A stretch of 64,000 nucleotides of DNA, from assembly GCA_039968605.1 (NCBI GenBank), contig JBDVPM010000008.1, forward strand, positions 1,540,968 to 1,604,967. The letters run 5' to 3'. The notes under the pieces are model-generated. The model was not told the origin of the DNA. It made no database searches and saw only the letters and a program-made list of their open reading frames with translations. A program made the position numbers and the translations under genes. Positions 36,642 to 48,591 of the stretch are shown here, piece by piece. Position 1 is the first letter of the stretch; each line of letters opens with the position of its first letter. Origin of the DNA: Alteripontixanthobacter sp. Its GTDB lineage: Bacteria; Pseudomonadota; Alphaproteobacteria; Sphingomonadales; Sphingomonadaceae.

Positions 36642-36657
36642 ATGGTTATTCTGCCAG

Positions 36658-37947
36658 TTAGAAATACTCACGGGCCGCGCGGATCACGCGGTGGACCAGA
36701 TCCATCCCGCTATAGCGCGTCGTAGGGGTGTAGCTGGGGCCGATCGAGCGAATGTCCACCGGATCTTCGCGGGCATAGAGACATAGCCCTGCCAGCGTTG
36801 CAAAACCGGGGGTCGAATGCGCCTCCGGCAGGCCGCGTAGTGCTGGCGGCTTGCCGATCCGGACCGGACGGCCCAGCGCGCCTTGGGCAAATTCGGCCAC
36901 TCCGGCCAGTTCGGCCCCGCCGCCGGTCAACACGACCTGGCTGCCCGAACTTGCAAAGCCCATCGATTTGAGCGCGCGGTTCACATCGTCGGTCAATTTG
37001 CCGAGCTGTTCGGTGACCACCGAGACCAGTTCGGCCCGCGGGATGCGGCCCATTTCGTCCGCGCCGCGCGCAGCCGGTCCGTTGCCATCGGTGCGCTGTT
37101 CTTCGTTGGGGCCGTTTACCGGCACCATTTCGCGGTGGTCCGACGGGCTGGCAATGGCAGAACCCGCCACGCATTTCAGTCGCTCCGCCTGGAAACGCCT
37201 TATGCCGAACGCCCCGGCAATCGCATCGGTGATGTCCGCCGATCCGAATGGCAGCGCCTTCAGCCCGAGCAGCATTCCGGCCGCATGGACCGAGACATTG
37301 GTGACCTGGCCGCCGATTTCGATCAGGGCGACGCCCAGTTCGCGTTCTTCCGGTGTGAGACAGGCATGACCGGTGGCGATCGGTGTGGCGATCACCGCCT
37401 CCACATCGAGATGCGCGTTCTGCACCGCTTCGATCAAATTCTTTACCGGCGCGCCATCGGCCAACATTACGTGGATATCGACGCCGAGCTGTTCCGCGTG
37501 GAGACCCTTGGGATTGGCCACACCATGTGCGCCGTCCAGCGTGTAATGGGCGGGCTGCGCGTGGAGCACCATGCGGCCATCGGGCTGCAGATTGGCGCGC
37601 GCGGCAACCAGCAGATGCTCGATATCGTCTTCCTCGATCCGCCGCCCGCCAATGTCGATTTCCACCTTGGAAACCTGGCTGACCAGCCCCGCTCCGCTGC
37701 AGCCGATCCAAACGCTCGAGATAGAGGTATTGGCGGATTTCTCCGCCCGTTCGACGCAATCGCGAATGGCATGGGTGGCGGCGGCCATATCGGTGACATA
37801 GCCGCGCTTGATCCCCTGCGCGGCGCGGTGGCCCGATCCCAGCACCACCATCTCGCCGGTTTCCGATACGCCCATGATCATGGCCGATATGCGGAAAGAG
37901 CCGATATTCACGGCCCCGAAAACCTGCGTGATCCGCGGCGTGCCCAT
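36658..37947 (-). CDS. ftsA: Cell division protein FtsA
   Basis: FtsA is an actin-like ATPase that tethers FtsZ to the membrane and recruits the divisome. The 429-residue protein shows the phosphate-1 loop (GAVNIGSFRISAMIMG), the SHS2/1C domain inserted after about residue 85, phosphate-2 VALIEIGGQVTNVSVHA, and the adenosine motif VLTGGGAELAGV. The C-terminal end HRVIRAAREYF fits the membrane-targeting amphipathic helix. The start is ATG 37947, overlapping the ftsQ stop by one base (TGATG); a TTG codon just precedes it. A 124-base gap separates it from ftsZ. Confidence 0.97.
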   Translation of the reverse strand: MGTPRITQVFGAVNIGSFRISAMIMGVSETGEMVVLGSGHRAAQGIKRGYVTDMAAATHAIRDCVERAEKSANTSISSVWIGCSGAGLVSQVSKVEIDIGGRRIEEDDIEHLLVAARANLQPDGRMVLHAQPAHYTLDGAHGVANPKGLHAEQLGVDIHVMLADGAPVKNLIEAVQNAHLDVEAVIATPIATGHACLTPEERELGVALIEIGGQVTNVSVHAAGMLLGLKALPFGSADITDAIAGAFGIRRFQAERLKCVAGSAIASPSDHREMVPVNGPNEEQRTDGNGPAARGADEMGRIPRAELVSVVTEQLGKLTDDVNRALKSMGFASSGSQVVLTGGGAELAGVAEFAQGALGRPVRIGKPPALRGLPEAHSTPGFATLAGLCLYAREDPVDIRSIGPSYTPTTRYSGMDLVHRVIRAAREYF

Positions 37948-38852
37948 CAATTGTTCCCCGTTTCGAGTTCCTGCGCCGCGCGGCCCGGAATGCCCATGAA
38001 GATGCGTCCGTTCACGCGCATATCGAAGGTCGCGACTTTTCCGCCCAGCAGGCGGTTCTTGCCGTCCATCTCGGCGAAGGAAATCAGCGCGGCGGCGCTA
38101 TCGTCCTCACCCTGCGGCAGGGCCAGCATCTGGCCGGTATCGAAAGTGAAGTTCCAGCGACGATTGCCGATCCACTCGGCCCGCTCGACCTTGGGCTTCA
38201 GCGCAGGCGCGGCATCGACCAGCCGGCCCAGCGCGGCGACCTGTTTGGCCGCACCCGGGCCTTCCACGATCAAATAGCCTTTGGAATTGGCCTGCGAAAT
38301 CGGCTCCAGCTCCTCGCCATCGCCATCGATCAGCACCAGCCGGTCGGGCTTGCGCAGCACCGCATGCGGTACTCGCTCGACGATATCGACTTTCAGCGTA
38401 TCGGGCAGCTGGCGGGTGACGCGCGCATCGCGGACCCAGCTGAGTTCGAGCAATTCTTCGCGCAGATCGTGCAGGTCGACCAGCGGCATGGGCCGGTCGC
38501 GTTCGCCCAGCACCCGCTCATAGACCTTCAGCTCGTTCATCCGGTCTACCCCGGTTACCTGCACCCGGCGCACTTCGAAACCTGCATCGCCCGCCAGAGC
38601 CGCGATTTGCGCCTGCGCCATTGCAGGCACGCCCGCCACGCTCGCCACGAACCATGCCAGCGCCGCTGCGCCGCCGATGATGATCGCTGTCCAGATTCGC
38701 TGCCACTGCTGATAGGTGAAGGGCAGCACGCCCATCGCCGTATCCAGTGCAGAGCCTGTCCGCGCGCGGGCCTTGCGCGCCTTGGCATTGCGGCTTTGTG
38801 CGGCGGCGGACCGGCGCACACCCTTGCCCCCGCGCTTGATCCTACTCGCCAT
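37947..38852 (-). CDS. ftsQ: Cell division protein FtsQ
   Basis: FtsQ is a bitopic divisome protein that bridges early and late division proteins. The 301-residue protein has a very basic cytoplasmic N-terminus (KRGGKGVRRSAAAQSRNAKA), one membrane helix (IWTAIIIGGAAALAWFVASV, about 52-71), and a POTRA domain beginning FEVRRVQVTGVDRMNELKV. The beta domain contains LVLIDGDGEELEPI. ATG 38852 overlaps the end of ddl by 11 bases; a second possible start lies six codons upstream. Its stop overlaps the ftsA start. Confidence 0.94.
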   Translation of the reverse strand: MASRIKRGGKGVRRSAAAQSRNAKARKARARTGSALDTAMGVLPFTYQQWQRIWTAIIIGGAAALAWFVASVAGVPAMAQAQIAALAGDAGFEVRRVQVTGVDRMNELKVYERVLGERDRPMPLVDLHDLREELLELSWVRDARVTRQLPDTLKVDIVERVPHAVLRKPDRLVLIDGDGEELEPISQANSKGYLIVEGPGAAKQVAALGRLVDAAPALKPKVERAEWIGNRRWNFTFDTGQMLALPQGEDDSAAALISFAEMDGKNRLLGGKVATFDMRVNGRIFMGIPGRAAQELETGNN

Positions 38853-39813
38853 CGGCGGCCCCCTTCGCATGATCCGGAAGCGCCGCAGCCACGATCATTT
38901 CCAGCATATCGGCAAACTCGATCCCCGCATGGCGCGCCTGTTCGGGTGCCAGGCTGAGCGCGGTCATCCCCGGCTGAGTATTGGTTTCCAGGACGAACAG
39001 CCCATCCTGCCCGCGCTCATCGTCCCAGCGAAAATCGGTCCGGCTGATGCCCTTGCAGCCCAGCACCCGGTGGGCGGTGAGGGCATGTGCTTCGCACAAA
39101 CTGGCGATATCGCCCGGTATCTCGGCCGGGCAGACGTGCCGGGTCATCCCATCGGTATATTTCGCCGCGTAGTCGTAGAAACCGGACTTCGGCACCAGCT
39201 CCGTCACGCCCAATGCTCGCGGGCCTTCGGGCGTGTCGAGCACGGCGGTGGTCATCTCCCGCCCGCGGATAAAGGGTTCTGCCAGGAGACGGCCGAATTC
39301 CTGCCACGGCCCCGCCGCATCGCGGCCGATCGGATTGCCGAAATCGCTATCATCGGTGACGATGGCGACTCCCACGCTGGAGCCTTCATTGACCGGCTTG
39401 AGCACGTAAGGGCGCGGCAACGGGTCGCGCTCATGCAGTTCGGCGCTGTCGACGATCCGCCCGCCCGGCATGGGAACCCCATGCGGGACGAGCGCCTGCT
39501 TGGTCAGTTCCTTGTCGATCGCGATGACCGAGGTGGCGAGGCCCGAATGGGTATAGGGAACACCCATCAGGTCGAGCATACCCTGCACCGTCCCATCCTC
39601 GCCCGGCACCCCGTGCAGCGCATTGAACACGACATCGGGCGCGACCTCGGCGATACGCGCGGCCACATGGCGGTCCATGTCGATCCGCGTGATGCGGTGG
39701 CCCTTGCCTTCCAGCGCATCGGCAATCGCATTGCCGGACATCATCGAGACATCGCGCTCATGCGCCCAGCCGCCCATCAGCACGGCGATGTGGAGCTTCT
39801 CCAACCCGGTCAT
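38842..39813 (-). CDS. ddl: D-alanine--D-alanine ligase
   Basis: Ddl joins two D-alanines with ATP to make the terminal dipeptide of the peptidoglycan stem. The 323-residue ATP-grasp protein contains IAVLMGGWAHERDVS with the phosphate-binding Gly-rich loop, NALHGVPGEDGTVQGMLDL, the ATP-grasp segment YVLKPVNEGSSVGV, and the C-terminal metal and substrate site DFRWD followed by LETNTQPGMTALSL. ATG 39813 overlaps the murB stop as ATGA. The position between murB and ftsQ is typical of proteobacterial dcw clusters. Confidence 0.97.
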   Translation of the reverse strand: MTGLEKLHIAVLMGGWAHERDVSMMSGNAIADALEGKGHRITRIDMDRHVAARIAEVAPDVVFNALHGVPGEDGTVQGMLDLMGVPYTHSGLATSVIAIDKELTKQALVPHGVPMPGGRIVDSAELHERDPLPRPYVLKPVNEGSSVGVAIVTDDSDFGNPIGRDAAGPWQEFGRLLAEPFIRGREMTTAVLDTPEGPRALGVTELVPKSGFYDYAAKYTDGMTRHVCPAEIPGDIASLCEAHALTAHRVLGCKGISRTDFRWDDERGQDGLFVLETNTQPGMTALSLAPEQARHAGIEFADMLEMIVAAALPDHAKGAADGE

Positions 39814-40793
39814 GGCCGCCCCACTCGCTGGATTTCCCATTCCAGATCGACCCCGGAATCCAGCGCCACGCGGCGGCGGACTTCTTCGCCCAGCGCCTCG
39901 ATATCGGCGCTGGTGGCATTGCCGGTGTTGATCATGAAATTGGTGTGTTTCTCGCTCACTTGCGCTCCGCCCAGTTGCAGCCCGCGGCACCCGGCGGCAT
40001 CGACCAGTTCCCAAGCCTTTTTGCCATTCGACGTCTCGGGGGGCGGATTCTTGAAAGTCGATCCGCCGGTCTTGGTGCGGATCGGCTGCGAATTCTCGCG
40101 CGCTTCGGCGATGCGGTCCATCTCCGCGCCGATCGCTGCGGGATCGCCCGGCTCGCCCTGAAACCGGGCAGACACCACCACCGCCCCATCGGGCAGTGCG
40201 CTGTGGCGATAGCTGTATTCCAGATCCCTGGCAGGCAGGCAGATCATCCGCCCGCCGGGCATGATCACCTGGCAATCGAGGAGGACATCGGCAACTTCGC
40301 GGCCATAAGCCCCGCCATTCATTCGCACGAAACCGCCCACGGTTCCGGGTATGCCGCGCATGAATTCCAGCCCGGCCACACCCGCATCGCGCGCGGTCGA
40401 AGCGACGAGAATGCCATGCGCGCCGCCGCCGCACGTCACGATATTATCGTCCGATACCTCCACCTGTGCGAACGGTTTACCCAGCCGGATGACCACGCCG
40501 GGCACTCCGCCATCGCGCACGATCATGTTGGAACCCAGCCCCAGCGCCATGACCGGCAGAGAAGTGCCCACGCGCTCCAGCAGAGTGTGCAGATCGTCGA
40601 TATCGGCGGGCTCGAACAGCCAGTCTGCCGCCCCGCCGGCCTTGAACCAAACCAGCTTTGCCAGCGGTGCGCCGGGAGTCAGCTTGCCGCGCAGGCCAGC
40701 CGTAGAGAACGGCGCCTGCATCGTCTCTTGCGTCTCTGACGTTGGCGCGCTGCCATCGTCGAGCATGGGCCAATCGCCGGGCTGCTGCATCAT
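39810..40793 (-). CDS. murB: UDP-N-acetylenolpyruvoylglucosamine reductase
   Basis: MurB is an FAD enzyme that reduces enolpyruvyl-UDP-GlcNAc to UDP-MurNAc. The 327 residues contain the FAD segment WFKAGGAADWLFEPADIDDL, LGLGSNMIVRDGGVPGVVIRL, and GIPGTVGGFVRMNGGAYG. The active-site Ser is in GGSTFKNPP, and there is QVSEKHTNFMIN near the C-terminus. It lacks the extra loop of type I enzymes, so it is probably type II. The N-terminal 25 residues before the conserved core are variable, and either of the first two ATGs, or an internal one, may be used. ATG 40793 overlaps the murC stop by one base. Confidence 0.96.
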   Translation of the reverse strand: MMQQPGDWPMLDDGSAPTSETQETMQAPFSTAGLRGKLTPGAPLAKLVWFKAGGAADWLFEPADIDDLHTLLERVGTSLPVMALGLGSNMIVRDGGVPGVVIRLGKPFAQVEVSDDNIVTCGGGAHGILVASTARDAGVAGLEFMRGIPGTVGGFVRMNGGAYGREVADVLLDCQVIMPGGRMICLPARDLEYSYRHSALPDGAVVVSARFQGEPGDPAAIGAEMDRIAEARENSQPIRTKTGGSTFKNPPPETSNGKKAWELVDAAGCRGLQLGGAQVSEKHTNFMINTGNATSADIEALGEEVRRRVALDSGVDLEWEIQRVGRP

Positions 40794-42232
40794 CAGACCG
40801 CGCCTCGCCGGGCTTCGATGGAGGCGGCCAGCCCGGCGGCCCAGCGCGTAATATCGCCCGCGCCGAGGCATACGACATAATCGCCCGCCTGTACTTGATC
40901 TGCCAGCACTACGGCCAGCGTGTCTGCATCGGGAATGCAATCGGCGGCGCGGTGTCCGCGATCCTTCAGCCCATCGACCAGCGCCTGCGCGCTGACCCCC
41001 TCGATCGGATCCTCGCCAGCTTCGTAAACCGGGGTGACGTGGACTATATCGGCATCGTTGAACGCGCCCTGGAAATCCTCCATCAGATCGCCCAGCCTGG
41101 TGTAGCGGTGCGGCTGCATCACGGCGATTACGCGGCCCGGCGTGGTGCCCGAACTGGCGGCCTCCCGAGCGGCGGAAAGCACTGCCTGTATCTCGACCGG
41201 GTGATGCGCGTAATCGTCGATGATCACGGCCTTGCCGCCATCGACAGCGACCTCGCCTACCTTGGTGAAGCGCCGCTTGACCCCGTCGAACTGGCCGAAG
41301 CCGTTGCAGATCGTGTCCTTGTCGCACCCCATTTCCAGCGCCACGCCGATTGCTGCGATGGCGTTCTGGACGTTGTGGCGGCCCGGCATGGGCAGGCGGA
41401 TATTGTTGATCCGGTCGGTCGTGCCATCCCGGTGGCGCTGCACCACGTCGAAAATGTTCGCGCCATCCTCGCTGCGGATATTCTCCGCTCGCAGATCGGC
41501 CTGTGCGGAAAAACCATAGGTTAGCACACGGCGGTCGCGCACCTTGCTGATGACGTTCTGCACTTCGGGATGATCGACGCAGAGCACTGCCACGCCGTAA
41601 AACGGGACGTTCTCGATGAACTCGACATAGGCATCCTTGGCCGCTTCGAAGCTGCCATAATGATCCAGATGTTCGGGATCGATATTGGTGACGACAGCGA
41701 TCTGGCCATCCAGCCGCAGGAAGCTGCCATCGCTCTCATCGGCCTCGACAACCATCCACTCGCTGTCACCCAGCCGGGCGTTGGAGCCATATTGGTTGAT
41801 GATCCCGCCATTGATGACGGTCGGATCGATGCCGCCCGCATCCAGCAATGCGGCAATCATGCTGGTGGTGGTGGTCTTGCCATGCGTTCCCGCCACCGCG
41901 ACCGTGCGTTTCAGGCGCATCAGTTCAGCCAGCATTTCGGCCCGGCGGACCACCGGGGTGCGGTTTTCGAGCGCCGCGACGACTTCGGGATTGGTCCGGC
42001 GAACGGCGGTGGAAGTGACGACGACCGCCGCACCCTCCACATTTTCCTTTTCCTGACCGATCTTCACCGCGATGCCGTGGCTGCGCAGCCGTTCCACCGT
42101 CGGGCTTTCATTCAGATCGCTGCCCTGCACGGTGTAGCCGAGATTGTGCATCACCTCGGCAATGCCGGACATGCCGATGCCGCCAATGCCGACGAAATGG
42201 ATCGTCCCGATATCGGTGCCGACACCCTTCAT
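40793..42232 (-). CDS. murC: UDP-N-acetylmuramate--L-alanine ligase
   Basis: MurC adds L-Ala to UDP-MurNAc, the first stem-peptide residue. The 479-residue Mur ligase has the three-domain form: an N-terminal Rossmann-like domain ([18 protein letters not shown]), the central ATPase with P-loop [11 protein letters not shown] and the segment [11 protein letters not shown], and a C-terminal ligase domain with VMQPHRYTR. The start at 42232 overlaps the murG stop as ATGA. Coupling on both sides matches the whole cluster. Confidence 0.98.
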   Translation of the reverse strand: MKGVGTDIGTIHFVGIGGIGMSGIAEVMHNLGYTVQGSDLNESPTVERLRSHGIAVKIGQEKENVEGAAVVVTSTAVRRTNPEVVAALENRTPVVRRAEMLAELMRLKRTVAVAGTHGKTTTTSMIAALLDAGGIDPTVINGGIINQYGSNARLGDSEWMVVEADESDGSFLRLDGQIAVVTNIDPEHLDHYGSFEAAKDAYVEFIENVPFYGVAVLCVDHPEVQNVISKVRDRRVLTYGFSAQADLRAENIRSEDGANIFDVVQRHRDGTTDRINNIRLPMPGRHNVQNAIAAIGVALEMGCDKDTICNGFGQFDGVKRRFTKVGEVAVDGGKAVIIDDYAHHPVEIQAVLSAAREAASSGTTPGRVIAVMQPHRYTRLGDLMEDFQGAFNDADIVHVTPVYEAGEDPIEGVSAQALVDGLKDRGHRAADCIPDADTLAVVLADQVQAGDYVVCLGAGDITRWAAGLAASIEARRGAV

Positions 42233-43440
42233 TTCGCGCTATCCTTGCGCGAAGGAACCGCATCGCCGCTATGTTGGGTGGCTCCGCGCGCATTGTTTGC
42301 GCCAACCCGGATCACATCCATCATTTCTGCCCCGCCGAAGCTTTCGACCAGATCGGCAAGGTCCTTGGCCGCGTTGGGACGGCCGCATTCCCATGCCGCA
42401 TGGGCGGCATTCGCCAGGCTGGCCGGATGCTGCGCCATTGCCTGGATTTGCTTGGCCAGTTCCTTGGCAGAGAAATTTCCCTGGCGGATCATCCGCGCAC
42501 CGCCCGCCTTGACGATTTCATCCGTGTTCACCGCCTGGTGATCGTCGGTAGCGATGGGCAACGGGATCAGGATTGCGGGACGGCCTACGGCAGTCAGCTC
42601 CGCAATGGTCGACGCGCCCGCGCGGCCGATGAACAGATGCGCATCAGCCAGCCTCGCCTCCATATCCTCAAAGTAAGTGCCCAGCTCTGCCGGAATATCG
42701 TGGCTGGCATAGCGGCTGCGCACCGCGTCGATATCTTCCGGTCGGCATTGCTGCGTCACCTGCAGCCTAGCGCGCAGCGCCGGGGGCAACATGGCCAGAC
42801 CATCGGGCACCACTTCGGACAAGACCCGCGCGCCCTGGCTGCCACCCGTTACCAGCACGCGCATGATGCCCTCTTCGCCCAGCGGCGGGAAAGGCTGGTC
42901 GCGCAGGCTCAGCACTTCGGCGCGCACCGGATTGCCGACGAGGTGGACTTTGCCGCGATGCTTGGCCTTCAAGCGCTTTACACCGGGAAATGCCGTGGCG
43001 ATCGCCTGGACACGGCCCGACAGCATCCGGTTGACCCGGCCCAGCACCGCGTTCTGTTCGTGCACAACGCTCGGCACATTGGCCGATGTCGCCGCCAGCA
43101 ATGCCGGTGCGGCAGGATAGCCGCCAAAGCCGACCACCGCGCCCGGCTGGAAGGTTTCGAACAGGCGCAGCGCCATTTGCCGGCCCTTCCACAGCGCGCG
43201 CAGGCCGCCGATCCAGTGGAGCGGGTTCTTGCCGAAGCGTCCTGCCGGCAGGACGTGGGCGGGCAGGAAATCGGGTTTGCCGGGGATTTTCGCTCCGCGC
43301 TTATCGGTCACCAGCGCCACGTGATGGCCGCGCCGCTCCAGCTCGGTTGCCAAGGCGAACGCGGGGATCAGATGGCCGCCGGTTCCGCCTGCGGCCAGCA
43401 CGAAATGGCGGCCAGCCTTGGTCTGCGCTTCGCTGCTCAT
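42229..43440 (-). CDS. murG: UDP-GlcNAc:lipid I GlcNAc transferase
   Basis: MurG converts lipid I to lipid II at the inner face of the membrane. The 403-residue GT-B protein has the G loop [16 protein letters not shown] and the second glycine loop [15 protein letters not shown], plus [17 protein letters not shown] with the donor-binding Glu. It carries an extra C-terminal tail of about 30 residues ([21 protein letters not shown] region) beyond the fold. It overlaps ftsW and murC by ATGA. Confidence 0.97.
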   Translation of the reverse strand: MSSEAQTKAGRHFVLAAGGTGGHLIPAFALATELERRGHHVALVTDKRGAKIPGKPDFLPAHVLPAGRFGKNPLHWIGGLRALWKGRQMALRLFETFQPGAVVGFGGYPAAPALLAATSANVPSVVHEQNAVLGRVNRMLSGRVQAIATAFPGVKRLKAKHRGKVHLVGNPVRAEVLSLRDQPFPPLGEEGIMRVLVTGGSQGARVLSEVVPDGLAMLPPALRARLQVTQQCRPEDIDAVRSRYASHDIPAELGTYFEDMEARLADAHLFIGRAGASTIAELTAVGRPAILIPLPIATDDHQAVNTDEIVKAGGARMIRQGNFSAKELAKQIQAMAQHPASLANAAHAAWECGRPNAAKDLADLVESFGGAEMMDVIRVGANNARGATQHSGDAVPSRKDSAK

Positions 43441-44684
43441 CGATCGACTTCCTTCGCGTCCGGCCCGCTATCGTTCAGCATCGCGCGCAGTCCCGGCGTT
43501 TCACGGTGCAGGAAAGGATTGCGCCGCGTAATCGCCAGCAGCAGCCCCACGGTCAGACATACGGCAATGGTGGAGGACCCGCCATAGGATACCAGCGGCA
43601 GCGTCATCCCCTTGGATGGAAACAGCTGAAGATTGACCAGGATATTGATAAAAGCCTGGCCGCAGATCTGCGTCACCAGCCCCGCTCCGGCCAGCAGGAC
43701 GAACAGGTTTTCCTCATCCGCCAACCGCACCAGAACCCGCACCAGAATCGCCAGATAAAGCAGCACCACCAGCGCGCAGATCAGCAGGCCGAATTCCTCC
43801 CCGATGACGGAGAAAATGTAATCGGTATGCGCCTCCGGCAGGGTCATCTTGCGAATGCCCAGCCACATGCCGCTGCCCGTCCATCCGCCCGCCAGAAGGG
43901 TGCGCTGGGCAAGATCGACCTGGTCATAGGCCGTGCCGCCACCGAGGAAGGAATCGATCCGGTAACGCGCATTGTCGTACAGGAAATAGGCCGCCGTCAG
44001 CAGGGCAACTCCCCCCGCCACCAGGGCGCCAATCCGCTGGATCGACACGCCCGACAGCAGCATCAGCACGAACCACACGCCTGCAAACAGCATCGTTGCG
44101 CCCAGATTGGGTTGCAGCATGAGCAAGCCGCCCACCAGCGCCATCGCCCCGGTGGCAATGGCCAGAACCGGCAGGTTCGGATCGCGCAGCCGCCAGGTCA
44201 GTATCCACGCCAGCGCGATGGCAAAGCCCGGTTTGAGGAATTCGGAAGGCTGCATCGTCATGCCGAATTTCAGCCAGCGCTGCGATCCGTTGACCTCGTG
44301 CCCGATACCGGGGATCGGCACGAGGAACATCGCGGCCACCATCGCGCCCGCCAGCAAGATACCCAGCCGCCGCGCATTGTCCCGGCTGAGCATTGCCGCG
44401 CCCAGCATCACCGCCAGGCCGAGCACCTGCCAGCGTATATGAGCCCAGTAGAAATAGAGTTCGGGAAGCTGTGTTTGTGCAGTCGATAGCCGGTCGGCGC
44501 TGGCGGGCGAAGCGACCGCCACGGCCACCGTACCGATCGCCATCAGCGCGATGACCAGCGCCAGCAGCCAGCGATCGACCTCGCGCCACCAGATGCGCAG
44601 TTCCACACGCCATGACCGCGCGAACGGCTCGCCCGGTCCGGGCTTCTCGCCGCTGCGGGGGATATAGGGCTGGACCGTGCTCAT
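43437..44684 (-). CDS. ftsW: Peptidoglycan glycosyltransferase FtsW (SEDS family)
   Basis: FtsW is the septal peptidoglycan polymerase that works with FtsI. The 415-residue protein has about ten membrane helices. SEDS features include SRDNARRLGILLAGA, GSQRWLKFGMTMQPSEFLKP, the catalytic-site Asp in QVDLAQRTL-containing loops, EAHTDYIFSVIGEEFG, and the C-terminal PLVSYGGSSTIAVCLTVGLL. The N-terminal 35 residues are cytoplasmic and Pro/Gly-rich. It overlaps murD and murG by ATGA. Confidence 0.97.
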   Translation of the reverse strand: MSTVQPYIPRSGEKPGPGEPFARSWRVELRIWWREVDRWLLALVIALMAIGTVAVAVASPASADRLSTAQTQLPELYFYWAHIRWQVLGLAVMLGAAMLSRDNARRLGILLAGAMVAAMFLVPIPGIGHEVNGSQRWLKFGMTMQPSEFLKPGFAIALAWILTWRLRDPNLPVLAIATGAMALVGGLLMLQPNLGATMLFAGVWFVLMLLSGVSIQRIGALVAGGVALLTAAYFLYDNARYRIDSFLGGGTAYDQVDLAQRTLLAGGWTGSGMWLGIRKMTLPEAHTDYIFSVIGEEFGLLICALVVLLYLAILVRVLVRLADEENLFVLLAGAGLVTQICGQAFINILVNLQLFPSKGMTLPLVSYGGSSTIAVCLTVGLLLAITRRNPFLHRETPGLRAMLNDSGPDAKEVDR

Positions 44685-46054
44685 TCGCCGATCCGTTGTT
44701 CAAGGCTTGGCGGACAGCCGCGCTCTTCCAGCAGCGCGCCGACCACCTGCTTGAAATGCTCGCCGCGTTTCTCGTAATCGCGGAACTGGTCGAAACTGGC
44801 GCAAGCAGGGCTAAGCATGATTACGTCGCCCGCTTTGGCATTGGCGATAGCACGGCGCACCGCCTCGCACATCATCTCGCAGCGTTCCACCTGCACCCGG
44901 CCATCGAGCAATTCGGCAAATCGCGGCCCGGCCTCACCGATAGTGTAGGCAGCGGCCACGTTCGGCAACAACAACTCGCATTCGCCCAGCCCGTCTTCCT
45001 TGGCCAGTCCGCCAAGGATCCAGTGGATCCGTGCCCCGCCGCCGGGATGCGGCGGATAGGCAGCCAGTGCAGGAGCGGTCGAGGCGACATTGGTGGCCTT
45101 CGAATCGTTGACGAACAGCACGCCATCGGCCTGCTCGATCCGTTCCATCCGGTGCGGCAGCCCGCGAAAACTGCGCAAGGCAGGCTCCCAATAGGACCGG
45201 GTGACGCCCAGTTCCTCCACCAGCGCAACCGCAGCGGCGGTGTTCTGCAGATTATGCGGCCCGGCCAAAGACGGCCAATATTCCTGAAGCTCTGCCAGAG
45301 GCGCGGTTTCCAGCGTTGTTACCCGGCCTGGCGGCCTGCGTTCGGCCTCCCCCGCCATGATCGCGCGGGTTGGCGCATCGTCGTGACCGAAGACGGCGAA
45401 TTGACCCGTTCCCTGCATTGCGAACAGCCGGCCCTTGGCAAAGGCATATTCAGCGAACCCGTCATAGCGGTCCAGATGGTCTGGCGTAATGTTGAGCAAC
45501 GCCGCCGCCTCGCAGGCGAGCGAGCGGGTCAAGTCGATCTGGTAACTCGACAGCTCCAGAACATAGACCCCCGCGCCGCGCTCGTTGGGCTGAAGCGGGG
45601 TCTGGCCCAGGATCGGCAGGCCGATATTGCCGGCCATGGTCACCGGCAGCCCGGCGCTGCCGAGGATGTGGTGAACCAGCGCGGTGGTGGTGCTCTTGCC
45701 ATTGGTGCCGGTGATGCCGACGACCTTGTGCGGCGGCAGGTCGGCGCGGGCCTGCGCGAACAGTTCGATATCGCCGATGATCGGTACGCCGTATTGCGCC
45801 GCGCGGCCCGCTATCGGATGCGTGTTGAGCGGCACGCCGGGCGAAGCGACGATGGCATCGAAGCGCGTCAGGTCGCAAATCATCGGATCGGCGACGGGCG
45901 CGCGGCTGGCCTGTGCTTCGCGCGTATCTTCCTGCCGGTCCCAGATGGATACCTGTGCGCCGCTCGCCAGCAGCGCCTCCATCGTGGCCACCCCGGACCG
46001 GGCCAGGCCCAGCACCAGGTAGTTCTTGCCGGAAAAGGCGGGCGAGACGATCAT
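44681..46054 (-). CDS. murD: UDP-N-acetylmuramoylalanine--D-glutamate ligase
   Basis: MurD adds D-Glu to UDP-MurNAc-L-Ala. The 457-residue protein has the N-terminal [19 protein letters not shown] domain, the P-loop [14 protein letters not shown], the central [15 protein letters not shown] segment with [12 protein letters not shown], and the C-terminal [13 protein letters not shown] and [19 protein letters not shown] motifs. The longer frame runs back through mraY; ATG 46054 is chosen because it overlaps the mraY stop as ATGA and starts the conserved domain. Confidence 0.97.
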   Translation of the reverse strand: MIVSPAFSGKNYLVLGLARSGVATMEALLASGAQVSIWDRQEDTREAQASRAPVADPMICDLTRFDAIVASPGVPLNTHPIAGRAAQYGVPIIGDIELFAQARADLPPHKVVGITGTNGKSTTTALVHHILGSAGLPVTMAGNIGLPILGQTPLQPNERGAGVYVLELSSYQIDLTRSLACEAAALLNITPDHLDRYDGFAEYAFAKGRLFAMQGTGQFAVFGHDDAPTRAIMAGEAERRPPGRVTTLETAPLAELQEYWPSLAGPHNLQNTAAAVALVEELGVTRSYWEPALRSFRGLPHRMERIEQADGVLFVNDSKATNVASTAPALAAYPPHPGGGARIHWILGGLAKEDGLGECELLLPNVAAAYTIGEAGPRFAELLDGRVQVERCEMMCEAVRRAIANAKAGDVIMLSPACASFDQFRDYEKRGEHFKQVVGALLEERGCPPSLEQRIGE

Positions 46055-47121
46055 CGCAGCTTCAGCGTGGCCAGCCCCATCAAGGCAAGCACGATGGAAA
46101 CGATCCAGAAACGGATCACAACGGTGCTTTCGGCCCAGCCCTTCTGTTCGAAATGGTGGTGGATCGGTGCCATGCGAAAAATTCTCTTCCCGGTCCGTTT
46201 GAACCAGAAAACCTGAATTATTACCGAAAGCGCTTCCAGCACGAACAATCCGCCGACGATGCCCAGCACGATCTCGTGATGGCTCGCCACGGCGATCGCG
46301 CCCAGTGCGCCGCCCAGCGCCAGCGATCCGGTGTCGCCCATGAATACCGCGGCTGGCGGTGCGTTGAACCACAGGAAGGCCAGCCCCGCCCCCATGATCG
46401 CCGCGCATAAAATCGCCAGCTCGCCCGCGCCCGGAACATGCGGAATGCCCAGATATTCGGAATAATCCACGCGGCCGACCAAGTAACAGATGATGCCGAA
46501 GGTGCCCGCCGCCACGATCACGGGCATGGTCGCCAGCCCGTCCAACCCGTCGGTCAAATTCACCGCATTGCCCGCGCCGACCATTACGAAGGCGGCGAAG
46601 ACATAATAGAACGGCCCCATCTCGAAACCCAGATTGTTGAAGAAGGGGACATACAGGAACGTGTTGATCTGGCTGACGATCAGATAGCTGGCGACGCCCG
46701 CCACGGCAAACTCCAGCAACAGCCGCGTTTTGCCGGAAACGCCCTTGTGGCTGCGTTTGGAGACCTTGTCGTAATCGTCCATGAAGCCGATCAGGCCGAA
46801 GCCGGCGGTTACCGCCATGCAGGCCCAGACGAACGGATTGCGCAAATCCATCCAGATCAGCATGGAGAGCAGCAACGCTGTCAGGATCATCAACCCGCCC
46901 ATGGTGGGGGTACCGACCTTGGCAAGATGTGTTTGCGGGCCATCTTCGCGGATCGGCTGGCCCTTGCCCTGCCGGACGCGCAGCATGGCGATGAATTTGG
47001 GGCCGATGATCAGGCCGATTACCATCGCCGTCATCAGCGTGGCCCCGGCCCGGAAGGTCTGGTAGCGCACGAGGTTGAACAGTCCCTCAAAACCCAGCCA
47101 TTCGGCGATCAGATAGAGCAT
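46051..47121 (-). CDS. mraY: Phospho-N-acetylmuramoyl-pentapeptide transferase
   Basis: MraY transfers phospho-MurNAc-pentapeptide to undecaprenyl phosphate, making lipid I. The 356-residue protein has ten membrane helices. The Mg-binding and catalytic motifs are [32 protein letters not shown] and [15 protein letters not shown]. The length and motif order are standard. The start abuts the murF stop with no intervening base, and the end overlaps murD by ATGA. Confidence 0.98.
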   Translation of the reverse strand: MLYLIAEWLGFEGLFNLVRYQTFRAGATLMTAMVIGLIIGPKFIAMLRVRQGKGQPIREDGPQTHLAKVGTPTMGGLMILTALLLSMLIWMDLRNPFVWACMAVTAGFGLIGFMDDYDKVSKRSHKGVSGKTRLLLEFAVAGVASYLIVSQINTFLYVPFFNNLGFEMGPFYYVFAAFVMVGAGNAVNLTDGLDGLATMPVIVAAGTFGIICYLVGRVDYSEYLGIPHVPGAGELAILCAAIMGAGLAFLWFNAPPAAVFMGDTGSLALGGALGAIAVASHHEIVLGIVGGLFVLEALSVIIQVFWFKRTGKRIFRMAPIHHHFEQKGWAESTVVIRFWIVSIVLALMGLATLKLR

Positions 47122-48587
<1,466 letters not shown>

Positions 48588-48591
<4 letters not shown>

